Shown: positions 32,889 to 42,469 of the stretch, one piece after another
Layout of the letters: each line of letters starts with the position of its first letter
How positions within the stretch are numbered: the stretch's first letter is position 1
Assembly (NCBI GenBank): GCA_027493545.1
Contig: JAOSKR010000004.1
Location: 248,001 to 312,000 of the forward strand
Direction of reading: 5' to 3'
From: Roseovarius sp.
Lineage (GTDB): Bacteria; Pseudomonadota; Alphaproteobacteria; Rhodobacterales; Rhodobacteraceae
Length of the DNA: 64,000 nucleotides
Notes under the pieces: model-generated
Told to the model about the DNA's origin: nothing
What the model saw: the letters and a program-made list of their open reading frames with translations, nothing else
The model's database searches: none
Program-made: the position numbers and the translations under genes

Positions 32889-33386
32889 GTGAGGCTCAGC
32901 CATCTCGTCGCCACGGTCGGCCATGTCGGCCATCTGCGCCCCGCACCGGGCACCTGGGGCTCGCTGGCGGCATTGCCGCTGGCCTGGGCGCTGCACGCGC
33001 TCGCCGGGCCGTGGCTGCTGGCGCTGGCCGCGCTCGCGGCGTTTGCCGCCGGCTGGTGGGCCACCGCGCGCGAGACCGCGGGCCAGGACGATCCCGACCC
33101 CTCGGTGATCGTCATCGACGAGGTGGCGGGCCAGTGGATCGCGTTCCTGCCGGTCTCGATCGGCGCGGTCTGGGCAGGCGCGCCGCTCACCGCGCTCTGG
33201 CCGGGCTGGATCGCGGCCTTCGTGCTCTTTCGCCTCTTCGACATCCTCAAGCCGGGCTGGGTGGGCCGGGCGGATCGCCGCGGCGACGCGCTGGGGGTGA
33301 TGCTCGACGACGTGGTGGCGGGTATCTTCGCCGCCCTCGGCGTGGTCCTGCTCGCCGCGCTCTCGCACGGGGTCATGGCGCTATGA
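32889..33386 (+). CDS. pgpA: Phosphatidylglycerophosphatase A
   Basis: 165 aa membrane enzyme removing phosphate from phosphatidylglycerol phosphate. Intact. Motifs: RPAPGTWGSLAALPLAW, DDPDPSVIVIDEVAGQWIAF, RLFDILKPGW and LGVMLDDVVAGI. Start is a GTG at 32889. Its stop overlaps the cinA ATG. Confidence 0.9.
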   Translation: MRLSHLVATVGHVGHLRPAPGTWGSLAALPLAWALHALAGPWLLALAALAAFAAGWWATARETAGQDDPDPSVIVIDEVAGQWIAFLPVSIGAVWAGAPLTALWPGWIAAFVLFRLFDILKPGWVGRADRRGDALGVMLDDVVAGIFAALGVVLLAALSHGVMAL

Positions 33387-33860
33387 CCGTCGCCGATCTG
33401 CTGCAAAGGGCGCGCTTGGCCGGTGTCACCATCGTCACCGCCGAAAGCTGCACCGGCGGCATGGTGGCGGCGGCGCTGACCGATGTTGCCGGCTCGTCGG
33501 ACGTCTTCGAGCGTGGCTTCGTCACCTATTCCAACGAGGCCAAGATCGAATGCCTCGACGTCTCGCCCCGCGCCTTGCGCGAATTCGGCGCCGTTTCCGA
33601 GGAGGTCGCGCGCGAGATGGCGCAAGGCGCGCTGGCCAATTCCTACGCCGGGCTCGCGGTCTCGGTGACCGGCATCGCCGGGCCGGGCGGATCGGAAAAA
33701 GAAGCCCGAGGGCCGGGTCTGCTTTGCCGTCGCCATGACCGGCCGCCCCACCCGCAGCGAAACTCGGGACTTCGGGGCAAAGGGTCGCGGCACGGTCCGC
33801 GCACTGGCACGCGATCACGCGCTGGCGCTCCTTGGCGCGGCGCTTGCCGACGGGCGCTAG
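33383..33860 (+). CDS. CinA C-terminal domain protein (nicotinamide-nucleotide amidase, one frameshift)
   Basis: About 158 aa, the PncC-type CinA domain alone: IVTAESCTGGMVAAALTDVAGSS, ERGFVTYSNEAK, SVTGIAGPGGSE. An A5 run near 33700 should be A4; correction gives KPEGRVCFAVAMTGRP and the end LLGAALADGR. The stop shares CTAG with the stop of the convergent MmgE/PrpD gene. PncC deamidates NMN in pyridine-nucleotide salvage. Confidence 0.88.
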
Positions 33861-35161
33861 GCCACCGGCGCGGCGGCCAGTTCCGCCGCCAGCGCGGCGG
33901 GCGGCGCGGCATCGCGGAGCATGTCCCGGATACGTTCGGCCTGTTCCCGGCCGAGCAGGCTTTCAGCCTTGGCGCGCACGCGCGCGCTCCGCACCGCGAG
34001 CCCCGGATCGGCGTCGAGGTCGTGACGGAGTTCGCGCACCTCGCCCCCGGCCAGCGTCACCGTCAGCCGCGCCTGCATCTCGCTGAGGCTGTCGTCGCCC
34101 GCGACCGTGATCCGGTCACGCAGCGCCACCACCTCCGGCGCGGCGCAGACGGCGTCCGAAAAGCTCCGCAACCGGGCGGTGTCATGGCCCGCAACCGCCA
34201 TCGCCAGCGCGGTGCGGTAGCTGAACTTGGCCTCGAGCCCGGTCGTCGGGGCGGCGATGTCGCACACGCTCAGCCAGCGCGGATGGGTGCGCACCGAGAT
34301 CGCCGCGACCTCGTCCGGCCCGGCCCCGAGCCCCGCCACCGCCTCGAGCGCGGCGTGCAGCCCGTGACAGCAGGCGTGGAACTTGTGGCGCACGCCCACG
34401 AAGAGCCAGGCCTCGCCCATGCCGTCAAAGGCCGACAGATCGCCGGCGCCGTGGTGGGTGGGGCCGAACCCCTGCGGCCCGTCCAGCGCGGCCGGGTTGC
34501 TGACAAAGCCGCGCCGGGCCAAGAGCGCCGCCTCGATGCCGTTCTGCGCCGCGATGCCGGCGTTCATCGGCTTGCCCATGGTGCCGAACTGCGACTTGAG
34601 GCCCGACGCGCGGGTCGCCACCAGCCCCAGCGCCATGGCGGTCTGCGCAGGCTCGAGACGCAGGAGCCGCGAAGCCGCCAGCGCCGCGCCGAAGGCGCCG
34701 GCGGTGGCGGTCTGGTGAAAGCCGGTCTGGTAATGCCCGCGCCCCAGCCAGAGCCCGACGCGAACTGTCGCCTCGGCGCCCAGCAGGCACGCAGCCTGAA
34801 ACTCCGCGCCGCCGGCCCCTGCCAGCTCGGCCGCGGCCAGCGCCGCCGGAACCACCGCCACCGATGGGTGCCCGATATAGCCGAAATGGGTGTCGTCGTA
34901 ATCGAGCGCGTGCGAGGTCGCACCATTGACCAGCGCCGCCGCCCGCGCCGGCACCCGCGCGCGGGTGCCGATCAGCGCCGCCTGCCCGGCGCCACCATCC
35001 AGGAGCGCCTGATCGCGCAGGATGCGCGCCACCGGCTCGCCCGCCCCGGCAATACCCACCGCCGCCCAGTCCAGCAGCGACAGCCGCATCACCTCGGCCG
35101 CGTCGCCTTGCGGCGTGCCAGCGGCCGCGAACGCGGCCAATCTCTCTGCCAGATTACCCAT
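33857..35161 (-). CDS. MmgE/PrpD family protein
   Basis: 434 aa, intact. Related to 2-methylcitrate dehydratase PrpD and other members of mixed function. Motifs: NGATSHALDYDDTHFGYIGHPS, GFHQTATAGAFGAALAA, GLVATRASGLKSQFGTMGKP, KFHACCHGLHAALEA. Neighbours give no pathway clue, so the substrate is unknown. ATG 35161 overlaps the end of the Coq10-like gene by eight bases. Confidence 0.85.
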   Translation of the reverse strand: MGNLAERLAAFAAAGTPQGDAAEVMRLSLLDWAAVGIAGAGEPVARILRDQALLDGGAGQAALIGTRARVPARAAALVNGATSHALDYDDTHFGYIGHPSVAVVPAALAAAELAGAGGAEFQAACLLGAEATVRVGLWLGRGHYQTGFHQTATAGAFGAALAASRLLRLEPAQTAMALGLVATRASGLKSQFGTMGKPMNAGIAAQNGIEAALLARRGFVSNPAALDGPQGFGPTHHGAGDLSAFDGMGEAWLFVGVRHKFHACCHGLHAALEAVAGLGAGPDEVAAISVRTHPRWLSVCDIAAPTTGLEAKFSYRTALAMAVAGHDTARLRSFSDAVCAAPEVVALRDRITVAGDDSLSEMQARLTVTLAGGEVRELRHDLDADPGLAVRSARVRAKAESLLGREQAERIRDMLRDAAPPAALAAELAAAPVA

Positions 35162-35606
35162 CTCCGTAAAGCTCCCTTGCGCGCGCCTCGAAGGCACGGA
35201 CCACCCGTTTCATCGCCTCGTGAAAGAAGAGCTCCGCCGCCGACTGCAAGAGCCGGCTGCGCAGCTCGAAATCGACGTCGAAATGGACGATGCAACCGCT
35301 CCCGGCCTCGTCAAACCGCCAGTTCGACTTCATGTACTCGAACGGCCCGTCGAGATATTCCGTCTCGATCACGCGGGCGTCGTCCCAGAGCGTCACCCGG
35401 CTACCGAAACGTTCGCGAAAGACCTTGAAGCTGATCACCAGATCGGCCTCCATCACCCGCGCGCCGTCTGCGCGCGGGGTGACCTTGCGCACCCGCGCGG
35501 CCGCCGTCCAGGGCAGGAATTTCGGATAGGATTCCACATCCGCCACCAGGTCGTACATCTGCGCCGCCGAATACGGCAGAGGGCGGGATTCGGAATGCGA
35601 TGGCAT
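35154..35606 (-). CDS. Coq10/RatA-type SRPBCC protein
   Basis: 150 aa START-like lipid-binding protein: [16 protein letters not shown], the typical Coq10 opening, then [17 protein letters not shown] and [20 protein letters not shown], ending with an amphipathic helix. Homologues bind ubiquinone (Coq10) or are annotated RatA. Intact. Confidence 0.87.
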   Translation of the reverse strand: MPSHSESRPLPYSAAQMYDLVADVESYPKFLPWTAAARVRKVTPRADGARVMEADLVISFKVFRERFGSRVTLWDDARVIETEYLDGPFEYMKSNWRFDEAGSGCIVHFDVDFELRSRLLQSAAELFFHEAMKRVVRAFEARARELYGDG

Positions 35607-35708
35607 CGGCAGCCCCCGGGGATTTGGCGAACGGGCGTTTTCGCGTGACAGTGGGCCGGGTTTTCGTAGACTGGCCGCGGAAAATCAAGCGGATACCCCG
35701 ACCCCCAG

Positions 35709-36250
35709 ATGAGCGATGCCCCCATGCCATCGAGCGGCTGATCTCGGCCAAGGAAATCGCCGCCCGGATCGAGGCGCTGGCAGGCGAGATCGAGGCCGAA
35801 TTCGCCGGCACCGACAAGCTGGTGGTGGTCGGGCTCCTGCGCGGCTCGTTCGTCTTCATCGCCGATCTGGTGCGCGAGCTGAGGCTCAACGTCGAGGTCG
35901 ATTTCATCGAGACCTCGTCCTATGGCGACGCCACCCACTCGAGCCGCGAGGTGCGCATCCTCAAGGATCTGCACGGCGACATCGCGGGGCGCGACGTGCT
36001 GGTGGTCGAGGACATCGTCGACACCGGCCACACCCTCGCGCATGTGCTGACGCTTCTGCGCGCGCGCAAGCCGCGCAAGCTGCGCACCATCGCGCTTCTC
36101 GACAAGCCCTCGCGCCGCGAGGCACCGATCCGGGCCGACTGGATCGGATTCGAAATCCCCGACGTATTCGTCGTCGGCTACGGCATCGACTACGCCCAGA
36201 GAAACCGCAACTTGCCCTATATCGGCAAGGTGCGCTTTGCCGACACATGA
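35709..36250 (+). CDS. hpt: Hypoxanthine phosphoribosyltransferase (frameshift near start)
   Basis: About 180 aa purine salvage enzyme. PRPP motif [68 protein letters not shown]. Homology begins at [11 protein letters not shown]. The likely start is ATG 35709 (MSDAP). A C5 run at about 35719-35723 should be C6 to join it in frame. The in-frame ATG at 35600 would overlap the divergent Coq10-like gene start and is rejected. Confidence 0.9.
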
Positions 36251-36426
36251 ACCCGCGCTGGCTGTTTCGCATGGCCAGATGGTCCCGCCGCCCGCCCAGC
36301 ACGCGGCGGGTGCTGCTGGTGCTGGGCATCGTCGCCTTTTGCCTCGCGATCTTCGCCATCGAGCGCTACGTCGGCTGGCCCGACTGGATGACGGTCGAGC
36401 CGGTGGCGCCGGCGCGGCTGGGGCGA
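36247..36426 (+). CDS. Small membrane protein, 3' end lost in poly-G block
   Basis: Begins [17 protein letters not shown] with one membrane segment ([21 protein letters not shown]) followed by [17 protein letters not shown]. Overlaps the hpt stop (ATGA). The frame then enters an 18-G run and cannot be trusted beyond it. Function unknown; the layout is of a single-pass inner-membrane peptide. Confidence 0.6.
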
Positions 36427-36512
36427 GGGGGGGGGGGGGGGGGGCGCCCCCGCGCGCGCCCCGACCCCACACAAGGGGCCCCCCGCCGAGGACCCCCCCC
36501 CCCCCCCCCCCC
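36427..36512. other. Poly-G / poly-C block, probable assembly artefact
   Basis: 18 G at 36427-36444, a short GC-rich middle, then 20 C at 36493-36512. Genes on both sides are truncated at exactly these points (small membrane protein 3' end, pyrE 5' end). Poly-G tails on two facing reads joined head to head would look just like this. Confidence 0.8.
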
Positions 36513-36520
36513 AGGCCGAG

Positions 36521-37163
36521 ATGGCGCGCCTGACCGCGCGGATGCTGCTGGAAATCGGCGCGGTGCATTTCAACGCCAGCGAACCCTTTGTCCTGGCCAG
36601 CGGGCTGCCCTCGCCCACCTACATCGACTGCCGCAAGCTGATCTCCTATCCGCGCATCCGCGCCACGCTGATGGATTTCCTCGCCGTCACGGTACTGCGC
36701 GAGGCCGGGTTCGAGGCGTTCGACAACATCGCCGGGGGCGAGACCGCGGGCATCCCCTTTGCCGCGCTTGTCGCCGAACGGCTGGCGCTGCCGATGACCT
36801 ATGTCCGCAAGAAGCCCAAGGGCTACGGCCGGGGCGCGCGAATCGAAGGGGTGATGACCGCGGGCCAGCGGGTGCTGCTGGTGGAGGACCTGACCACCGA
36901 CGGCGGCTCGAAGCTGAGCTTCGTCGACGCCATCCGCGAGACCGGGGCAAGCTGCGCCCACACCGCCGTGATCTTCTACTACGGCATCTTTCCCGAGACC
37001 GAAAAAGACGCTGGGCGATCACGGGGTTCGGCTCCACCACCTCTGCACCTGGGCCGACGTCCTGGCCGAGGCCCGCGCGCAAGAAGCCTTCGACGCCACG
37101 ACGCTCGACGGGGTGGCGGCGTTCCTCGGCGACCCGCGCGGCTGGCAGGCGGCGCGCGGCTGA
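36521..37163 (+). CDS. pyrE: Orotate phosphoribosyltransferase (5' end uncertain, one frameshift)
   Basis: About 213 aa visible; pyrimidine synthesis, orotate + PRPP to OMP. Motifs: [54 protein letters not shown] site [14 protein letters not shown]. An A5 run near 37007 should be A4, restoring EKTLGDHGV and the end [11 protein letters not shown]. The first in-frame ATG is only nine bases after the poly-C run; family members have about a dozen more residues, so the real start was probably lost. Confidence 0.9.
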
Positions 37164-37259
37164 CCCGGGTGTTGCCGCGCGGCATCACCACGGGGCAGCC
37201 CCGAACCGCAAGATGTTGCGGCGCACCAACACTCAGCTTCTAAATCCGGTGGAAATCTG

Positions 37260-37279
37260 TTATCCACAGACCATCCACA
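37260..37279 (+). promoter_or_regulatory. DnaA box upstream of dnaB
   Basis: A perfect TTATCCACA at 37260-37268 is followed by a weaker CCATCCACA at 37271-37279, in the 185-base gap before dnaB. It suggests DnaA control of the replicative helicase gene. Two boxes and no AT-rich unwinding region make an origin unlikely. Confidence 0.65.
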
Positions 37280-37348
37280 GAAACATACAGGTTGCGCCGC
37301 GCCGCGCCGCCTCGGTATGACGGACCCACCGGCGACAGGGGATCAGGG

Positions 37349-38857
37349 ATGAATACCGTAGCGAGCTTCAACGCCACCGGCGCCGACACCCGGGTTGGGG
37401 ATGGGGACGGGACCGCGCTGCCGCATTCCATCGAGGCCGAGCAGCAGCTTCTGGGCGCCATCCTGACCAACAACGACATCTACGACCGGGTGTCGAACCT
37501 GATCGGGCCGCAGCATTTTCACGAACCCGTCCACGCCCGTATCTTCGAGATCGCCGCCGCGCGCATCGCCAAGGGAAACCTCGCCTCGCCGGTGACGCTC
37601 AAGGCGTTTCTCGAAGACGACGAGGGTCTCAAGGAACTGGGCGGGCCGGCCTATCTGGTGCGCCTCGCCGGCGCCGCCATCAGCGCCTTTGCCGCGCGCG
37701 ATTACGCGCAGATGATCTATGACATGGCGATCCGGCGCGAACTGATCGAGCTCGGCCACGAGATCGCCGGACGCGCGGCCCGCGCCGATGTCGAACTCGA
37801 GCCGCGCGACCAGATCGTCGAGGCCGAGCAGAAGCTCTACGCGCTCTCCGAACAGGGTCAGGCCGAGCGCGGCTTTCAGAGCTTCCTGAGCGCGGTCAAG
37901 GACGCGGTCAACGTCGCCAACGCCGCCTATCGCCGCGACGGCGGGCTGGCGGGGCTTTCGACCGGGCTCATCGACATGGACCGCAAGCTCGGCGGGCTGC
38001 ACCGCTCGGACCTGCTGATCATCGCCGGGCGGCCGTCGATGGGCAAGACGTCGCTGGCGACCAACATCGCCTTCAACATCGCCAGGGCCTACCGCCGCGG
38101 CCCCCTGCCCGATGGCGGCGAGGGCGCCGTCGATGGCGGCGTGGTGGGGTTTTTCAGCCTCGAGATGAGCGCCGAACAACTCGCCGCGCGGGTGCTCTCG
38201 GAAGCCGCCGAAATCCCCTCGGAACAGATCCGCCGCGGCGATCTGACCGAGGGCGAGTTCCGGCGTTTCGTCGAGGCGGCCAAGACGCTCGAGGCCTGCC
38301 CGCTCTATATCGACGACACCCCGGCGCTGCCGATCAGCATGCTTTCGGCGCGGGCGCGCCGGCTCAAGCGCACCCACGGGCTCGATGTGCTGATCGTCGA
38401 CTACCTGCAACTCGTCCGCCCCGCCACCGCCCGCGACAGCCGCGTCAACGAGGTGTCGGAAATCACCCAGGGGCTCAAGGCCATCGCCAAGGAGCTCGAT
38501 ATTCCCGTGGTGGCGCTGTCGCAGCTCTCGCGCCAGGTCGAGTCGCGCGAGGACAAGCGCCCGCAACTGTCGGACCTGCGCGAATCGGGCTCGATCGAGC
38601 AGGACGCCGACGTGGTGATGTTCGTCTTCCGCGAGGAATATTATGCCGAGCGCGAGAAGCCGCCCGAGGAAAAGCTTGAAGAGATGGCCAAGTGGCAGGA
38701 ACGGATGGAACGGCTCCACGGGCGCGCCGAGGTCATCATCGGCAAGCAGCGCCACGGCCCCATCGGCACCATCGAGCTGAGTTTCGAGGGCCAGTTCACC
38801 CGCTTCGGCAACCTCGTCAAGCCGTGGCAACAGCAACAGGGCGACGAGGAGTTCTGA
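37349..38857 (+). CDS. dnaB: Replicative DNA helicase DnaB
   Basis: 502 aa, intact. N-terminal domain from PHSIEAEQQLLGAIL. RecA-like C-terminal domain: Walker A AGRPSMGKTSLATNIAFN, FFSLEMSAEQLAARVLSE, Walker B LDVLIVDYLQLV, QLSRQVESREDKRPQLSDLR, IEQDADVVMFVFREEYY, KQRHGPIGTIEL. ATG 37349 with AGGGG seven bases ahead. Unwinds DNA at the fork. Confidence 0.96.
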   Translation: MNTVASFNATGADTRVGDGDGTALPHSIEAEQQLLGAILTNNDIYDRVSNLIGPQHFHEPVHARIFEIAAARIAKGNLASPVTLKAFLEDDEGLKELGGPAYLVRLAGAAISAFAARDYAQMIYDMAIRRELIELGHEIAGRAARADVELEPRDQIVEAEQKLYALSEQGQAERGFQSFLSAVKDAVNVANAAYRRDGGLAGLSTGLIDMDRKLGGLHRSDLLIIAGRPSMGKTSLATNIAFNIARAYRRGPLPDGGEGAVDGGVVGFFSLEMSAEQLAARVLSEAAEIPSEQIRRGDLTEGEFRRFVEAAKTLEACPLYIDDTPALPISMLSARARRLKRTHGLDVLIVDYLQLVRPATARDSRVNEVSEITQGLKAIAKELDIPVVALSQLSRQVESREDKRPQLSDLRESGSIEQDADVVMFVFREEYYAEREKPPEEKLEEMAKWQERMERLHGRAEVIIGKQRHGPIGTIELSFEGQFTRFGNLVKPWQQQQGDEEF

Positions 38858-38859
38858 GG

Positions 38860-39303
38860 GTGGACATCGACAGCTTCATGGCCGCCTACAAGCGGGTCTG
38901 GGAGGGGCAGGACAGCGAGGGCTTCGCCGCGCTCTTCACCGAAGACGGGCAGTACTGGAATACCCCCTTTCAGGTGCAGGGCGATTTCGCCGCGCGCAAG
39001 ACCTACTGGGACCGGATCAGGCTGCAAGACCGGATCTCGCTGCGCTACGAGGTGCTGGCGCGCTCTGACGGGGGCGGTATCGCGCACTGGAACGTGACCT
39101 ATCAGGTCGCCTCCGAAGAGCTCTTCGCGATCTGGGCGAAATCCGCCGGCACCGGCCTGCCCGAGCGCAAGCCCGGCGACCCGCTGCCGTGGATGGAACT
39201 CGACGGGATGCTGAGCGCCGAGTTCGAGACGGGCGGCGACGAGGCCGGGCTGGCGCGCGAGGTGCGCATCTGGTGGCACTCGCTGCCCCGGCCCGCGCCC
39301 TGA
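38860..39303 (+). CDS. SnoaL-like / NTF2-like protein
   Basis: 147 aa. FMAAYKRVWEGQDSEGFAALF, TEDGQYWNTPF and IAHWNVTYQ fit a cone-shaped NTF2/SnoaL fold. GTG 38860 with GAGGAG upstream; ATG 38878 also possible. Follows dnaB by two bases. No catalytic assignment. Confidence 0.7.
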   Translation: MDIDSFMAAYKRVWEGQDSEGFAALFTEDGQYWNTPFQVQGDFAARKTYWDRIRLQDRISLRYEVLARSDGGGIAHWNVTYQVASEELFAIWAKSAGTGLPERKPGDPLPWMELDGMLSAEFETGGDEAGLAREVRIWWHSLPRPAP

Positions 39304-39351
39304 TCCGCCTTTCCCCTTGACCCGCGCGCGAAGCCTGTCAAAACCCCGGCC

Positions 39352-40389
39352 ATGGCCACCGCAACCCTGACCATCAGCCTCGACGACATCCGCGCCAACT
39401 GGCGCGCACTCGCCGCCCTGTCGGCGGGCGAGACCGCGGCCGTGGTCAAGGCTGGGGCCTACGGGCTGGGCGCGGGCAAGGTGGCGCGCGCGCTGGCGCG
39501 CGAGGGCGCGCGGCAATTCTTCGTCGCCATCGCCGAGGAAGGCGCGGCGCTGCGGCAGGAGCTGGGGCCGGGCCCCGCGATCCACGTCTTTTCGGGCCAC
39601 ATGCCGGGCGACGCGGACATGATCCGCGACACCGAGCTCACTCCGATGATCAACTCCATCGACCAGCTCATCCGCCATGTCGAGGCTCTGCCGGGCGCGC
39701 CCTTCGGCATCCAGCTCGACACCGGCATGAACCGGCTGGGGATGGAGCCCGCCGAATGGGCCGCCGTGGCCGAGGTGGCGCTGGAACAGGGCCCGGCGCT
39801 GATAATGAGCCACCTCGCCTGCGCAGACGAGCCCGATCACCCGATGAACGCCGCGCAGCTTCGCGCCTTTCGCGAGATGACCGACGGGCTGGGGGTGCCG
39901 CGCTCGCTGGCCAACACCGGCGGCGTCCTGCTGGGGCCGGACTATCATTTCGAACTCACCCGCCCCGGCATCGGGGTCTATGGCGGGCTGCCCTTCGTCG
40001 ACGCGCGCCCGGTGGTCGCGCTCGAACTGCCGGTGATCCAGTGCCGCACGCTGGCGGAGGGCGAGACGGTGGGCTATGGCAACACCTTCACGGCGCCCCG
40101 CGAGACCCGCATTGCCACCGTCGCCGCCGGCTACGCCGACGGCATCCTGCGGGCGATGGGACCGAGGACGCGTCTTTTCGCCGAGGACACCGCCTGCCCC
40201 GTCGCCGGGCGCATCTCGATGGACCTCATCGGCGTCGATGTCACCGATCTCGGCCATGACCCCGCCGAGCTGGAGTTGCTGGGCCGGCACCAGTCGGTCG
40301 ATACCCTGGCCGACAATGCCGGCACCATCGGCTACGAGATCCTCACTTCGCTCGGGCCGCGCTATCGCCGGCGCTATCGTGGCCAATGA
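39352..40389 (+). CDS. alr: Alanine racemase
   Basis: 345 aa, intact. Makes D-alanine for peptidoglycan. PLP lysine in [13 protein letters not shown] (residue about 33), [32 protein letters not shown] (catalytic Tyr region), [13 protein letters not shown]. The motif is usually VKADAYG; here Asp is Gly, an uncommon change. Stop overlaps the mlaE ATG (ATGA). Confidence 0.92.
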   Translation: MATATLTISLDDIRANWRALAALSAGETAAVVKAGAYGLGAGKVARALAREGARQFFVAIAEEGAALRQELGPGPAIHVFSGHMPGDADMIRDTELTPMINSIDQLIRHVEALPGAPFGIQLDTGMNRLGMEPAEWAAVAEVALEQGPALIMSHLACADEPDHPMNAAQLRAFREMTDGLGVPRSLANTGGVLLGPDYHFELTRPGIGVYGGLPFVDARPVVALELPVIQCRTLAEGETVGYGNTFTAPRETRIATVAAGYADGILRAMGPRTRLFAEDTACPVAGRISMDLIGVDVTDLGHDPAELELLGRHQSVDTLADNAGTIGYEILTSLGPRYRRRYRGQ

Positions 40390-41171
40390 GCTGGGCCGCC
40401 GCCTTTCTCGCCGCGATCGGGCGCCCGGTGGTGGGGGCGCTGGCGCTGATCGGGCGGCTCGCGCTTTTCGCGCTTGATGCGCTGAGCCATTTCGCGCGGC
40501 CGCCGTTCTACTTCAGGGAAGTCCTGCAAAGCCTCATGACGGTCGGCTATTTCAGCCTGCCGGTGGTGGGGCTGACGGCCATTTTCACCGGCGGCGCGCT
40601 GGCGCTGCAGATCTATGCCGGCGGCGCCCGCTTCAACGCCGAGGCGGTGGTGCCGCAGATCGTGGCCATCGGCATGGTGCGCGAGCTTGGCCCGGTGCTG
40701 GTGGGGCTGATGGTGGCGGCGCGCGTCACCTCCTCGATCGCCGCCGAGATCGCCACCATGAAGGTGACCGAGCAGATCGACGCGCTGGTGACGCTGTCGA
40801 CCCATCCGATGAAATACCTCACCGTGCCGAGGGTGCTGGCGGGGCTGATCATGGTGCCGCTGCTGGTGGGCATCGGCGATGTCATCGGGGTGATGGGCGG
40901 CTACATGGTGGGCACGCGGACGCTGGGCTTCAACCCCGGCACCTATCTGAAGAACACGGTCGATTTCATCGAAACGCTCGACGTGGTCTCGAGCCTTGTG
41001 AAGGGCGCGGCCTTCGGCTTCATCGCCACGCTGCTGGGCTGCTATTTCGGCATGAACACGGGCCGCGGCGCGGTCGGCGTGGGGCGGGCCACCAAATCGG
41101 CGGTCGAGGCCGCGGCGGTGCTGATCCTCGCCACCAATTTCGTTCTCACCAGCCTCTTTTTCTCGATATGA
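40386..41171 (+). CDS. mlaE: MlaE-family ABC transporter permease (phospholipid transport)
   Basis: 261 aa, intact, five to six membrane segments. Family text: [56 protein letters not shown]. Permease of the Mla retrograde phospholipid transporter. Overlaps mlaF (ATGA). No mlaD is adjacent. Confidence 0.93.
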   Translation: MSWAAAFLAAIGRPVVGALALIGRLALFALDALSHFARPPFYFREVLQSLMTVGYFSLPVVGLTAIFTGGALALQIYAGGARFNAEAVVPQIVAIGMVRELGPVLVGLMVAARVTSSIAAEIATMKVTEQIDALVTLSTHPMKYLTVPRVLAGLIMVPLLVGIGDVIGVMGGYMVGTRTLGFNPGTYLKNTVDFIETLDVVSSLVKGAAFGFIATLLGCYFGMNTGRGAVGVGRATKSAVEAAAVLILATNFVLTSLFFSI

Positions 41172-41914
41172 TCGAACTTGCAGACGTACATAAGGCGTTT
41201 GGCAGCAACCGGGTGCTGCAGGGGGTGAACCTTTCGATCCCGCGCGGCTCCTCGCTGGTGATCATCGGCGGCTCAGGGACCGGCAAGTCGGTGGCGCTCA
41301 AGTGCATCCTCGGGCTCATCCGCCCCGACAGCGGGCTCATCACGCTCGACGGCAAGGACGTGACCGAGGGCGACCGCGACGCCTTTCTCGCCCGGTTCGG
41401 GATGCTCTTTCAGGGCGGCGCGCTGTTCGATTCGCTGCCGGTCTGGCAGAACGTGGCTTTCCGGCTCATGCGCGGCTCGCTCAAGCGCCCGAAATCGGAG
41501 GCGCGCGAGATCGCCATCGAGAAACTGCGCCGGGTGGGCCTCAAGCGCGAGCAGGCCGACCTTTTCCCGGCCGAACTGTCGGGAGGCATGCAAAAGCGCG
41601 TCGGCCTTGCGCGCGCCATCGCCGCCGAGCCCGAGATCATCTTTTTCGACGAACCGACCTCGGGGCTCGACCCGATCATGTCGGGGGTGATCAACGACCT
41701 CATCCGCGAGATCGTGACCGAGATGGGCGCCACCGCCATGACCATCACCCACGACATGAGAAGCGTACGCGCCATCGCCGACAACGTCGCGATGCTGCAC
41801 GACGGGGTGATCCAGTGGACGGGGCCGGTGTCGCAACTCGACTGTTCCGGCGATCCCTATCTCGACCAGTTCATCCACGGCCGCGCCGAGGGGCCGATAG
41901 AGGCGGTGCGCTGA
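41168..41914 (+). CDS. mlaF: MlaF-family ABC transporter ATPase
   Basis: 248 aa, intact. Walker A GGSGTGKSVALKCILG, Q-loop GMLFQGGALFDSL, signature LSGGMQKRVGLARA, Walker B IIFFDEPTSGLDPI, H-loop ITHDMRSV. The GMQKR signature is typical of MlaF/Ttg2A. Partner of MlaE. Confidence 0.93.
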   Translation: MIELADVHKAFGSNRVLQGVNLSIPRGSSLVIIGGSGTGKSVALKCILGLIRPDSGLITLDGKDVTEGDRDAFLARFGMLFQGGALFDSLPVWQNVAFRLMRGSLKRPKSEAREIAIEKLRRVGLKREQADLFPAELSGGMQKRVGLARAIAAEPEIIFFDEPTSGLDPIMSGVINDLIREIVTEMGATAMTITHDMRSVRAIADNVAMLHDGVIQWTGPVSQLDCSGDPYLDQFIHGRAEGPIEAVR

Positions 41915-41988
41915 GCCCAGGTCCCTGCCCGGCTTGCACGTTTGCGCACACGCAGATACTGCAATCGGCAACTCCCCTCGGTGCCCGG

Positions 41989-42426
41989 ATGCTCAAAGCC
42001 GCCAACCTCGCCCTGCTGATCCTCTTTCCCGTCGCCTGGTTCGCGCCGATGCTGCGCGCCGGGGTGCTGCCGCTCTTCGGGCTGTCGGAAATCTCGGTCG
42101 TCTCGGGGTTGCAGTCGCTGTGGCAGACGGATGTGTTCCTGGCGCTTGTCGTCACCTTCTTCGCGCTCTTCGCGCCCTACGTCAAAACCCTGGGGCTGGC
42201 GCTCCTGCATTTCGGCCTGCTCGATGCGCGGGTGCTGCCGGGGCTCGTGATCCTGGGCAAGCTCGCGATGGCCGACGTCTTTCTCGTCGCCCTCTACATC
42301 ACCGTCGCCAAGGGCATCGGCGTCGGCCGGATCGAGACCGCCTGGGGGCTCTACCTTTTCACCTTCTGCATCCTCGCCTCGCTGGCGATCTCGATCCTTT
42401 CCGCGCGCACCATGCATCGGACCTGA
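41989..42426 (+). CDS. pqiA: Paraquat-inducible protein A (PqiA family)
   Basis: 145 aa membrane protein with four hydrophobic segments (NLALLILFPVAWFAPML, VFLALVVTFFALFAPYV, LVILGKLAMADVFLVALYI, LFTFCILASLAISIL). Single PqiA domain. The family is tied to envelope lipid homeostasis, consistent with mlaEF just upstream. Confidence 0.85.
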   Translation: MLKAANLALLILFPVAWFAPMLRAGVLPLFGLSEISVVSGLQSLWQTDVFLALVVTFFALFAPYVKTLGLALLHFGLLDARVLPGLVILGKLAMADVFLVALYITVAKGIGVGRIETAWGLYLFTFCILASLAISILSARTMHRT

Positions 42427-42469
42427 TCAGACCGCTTGCCAGCGGGTGCGGCAACGGGCAGGAAGGGGC

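Noticed and set aside
37260..37279. Replication origin at the DnaA boxes
   Set aside because: Only one perfect and one weak box, no AT-rich unwinding element, and the site lies directly upstream of dnaB.
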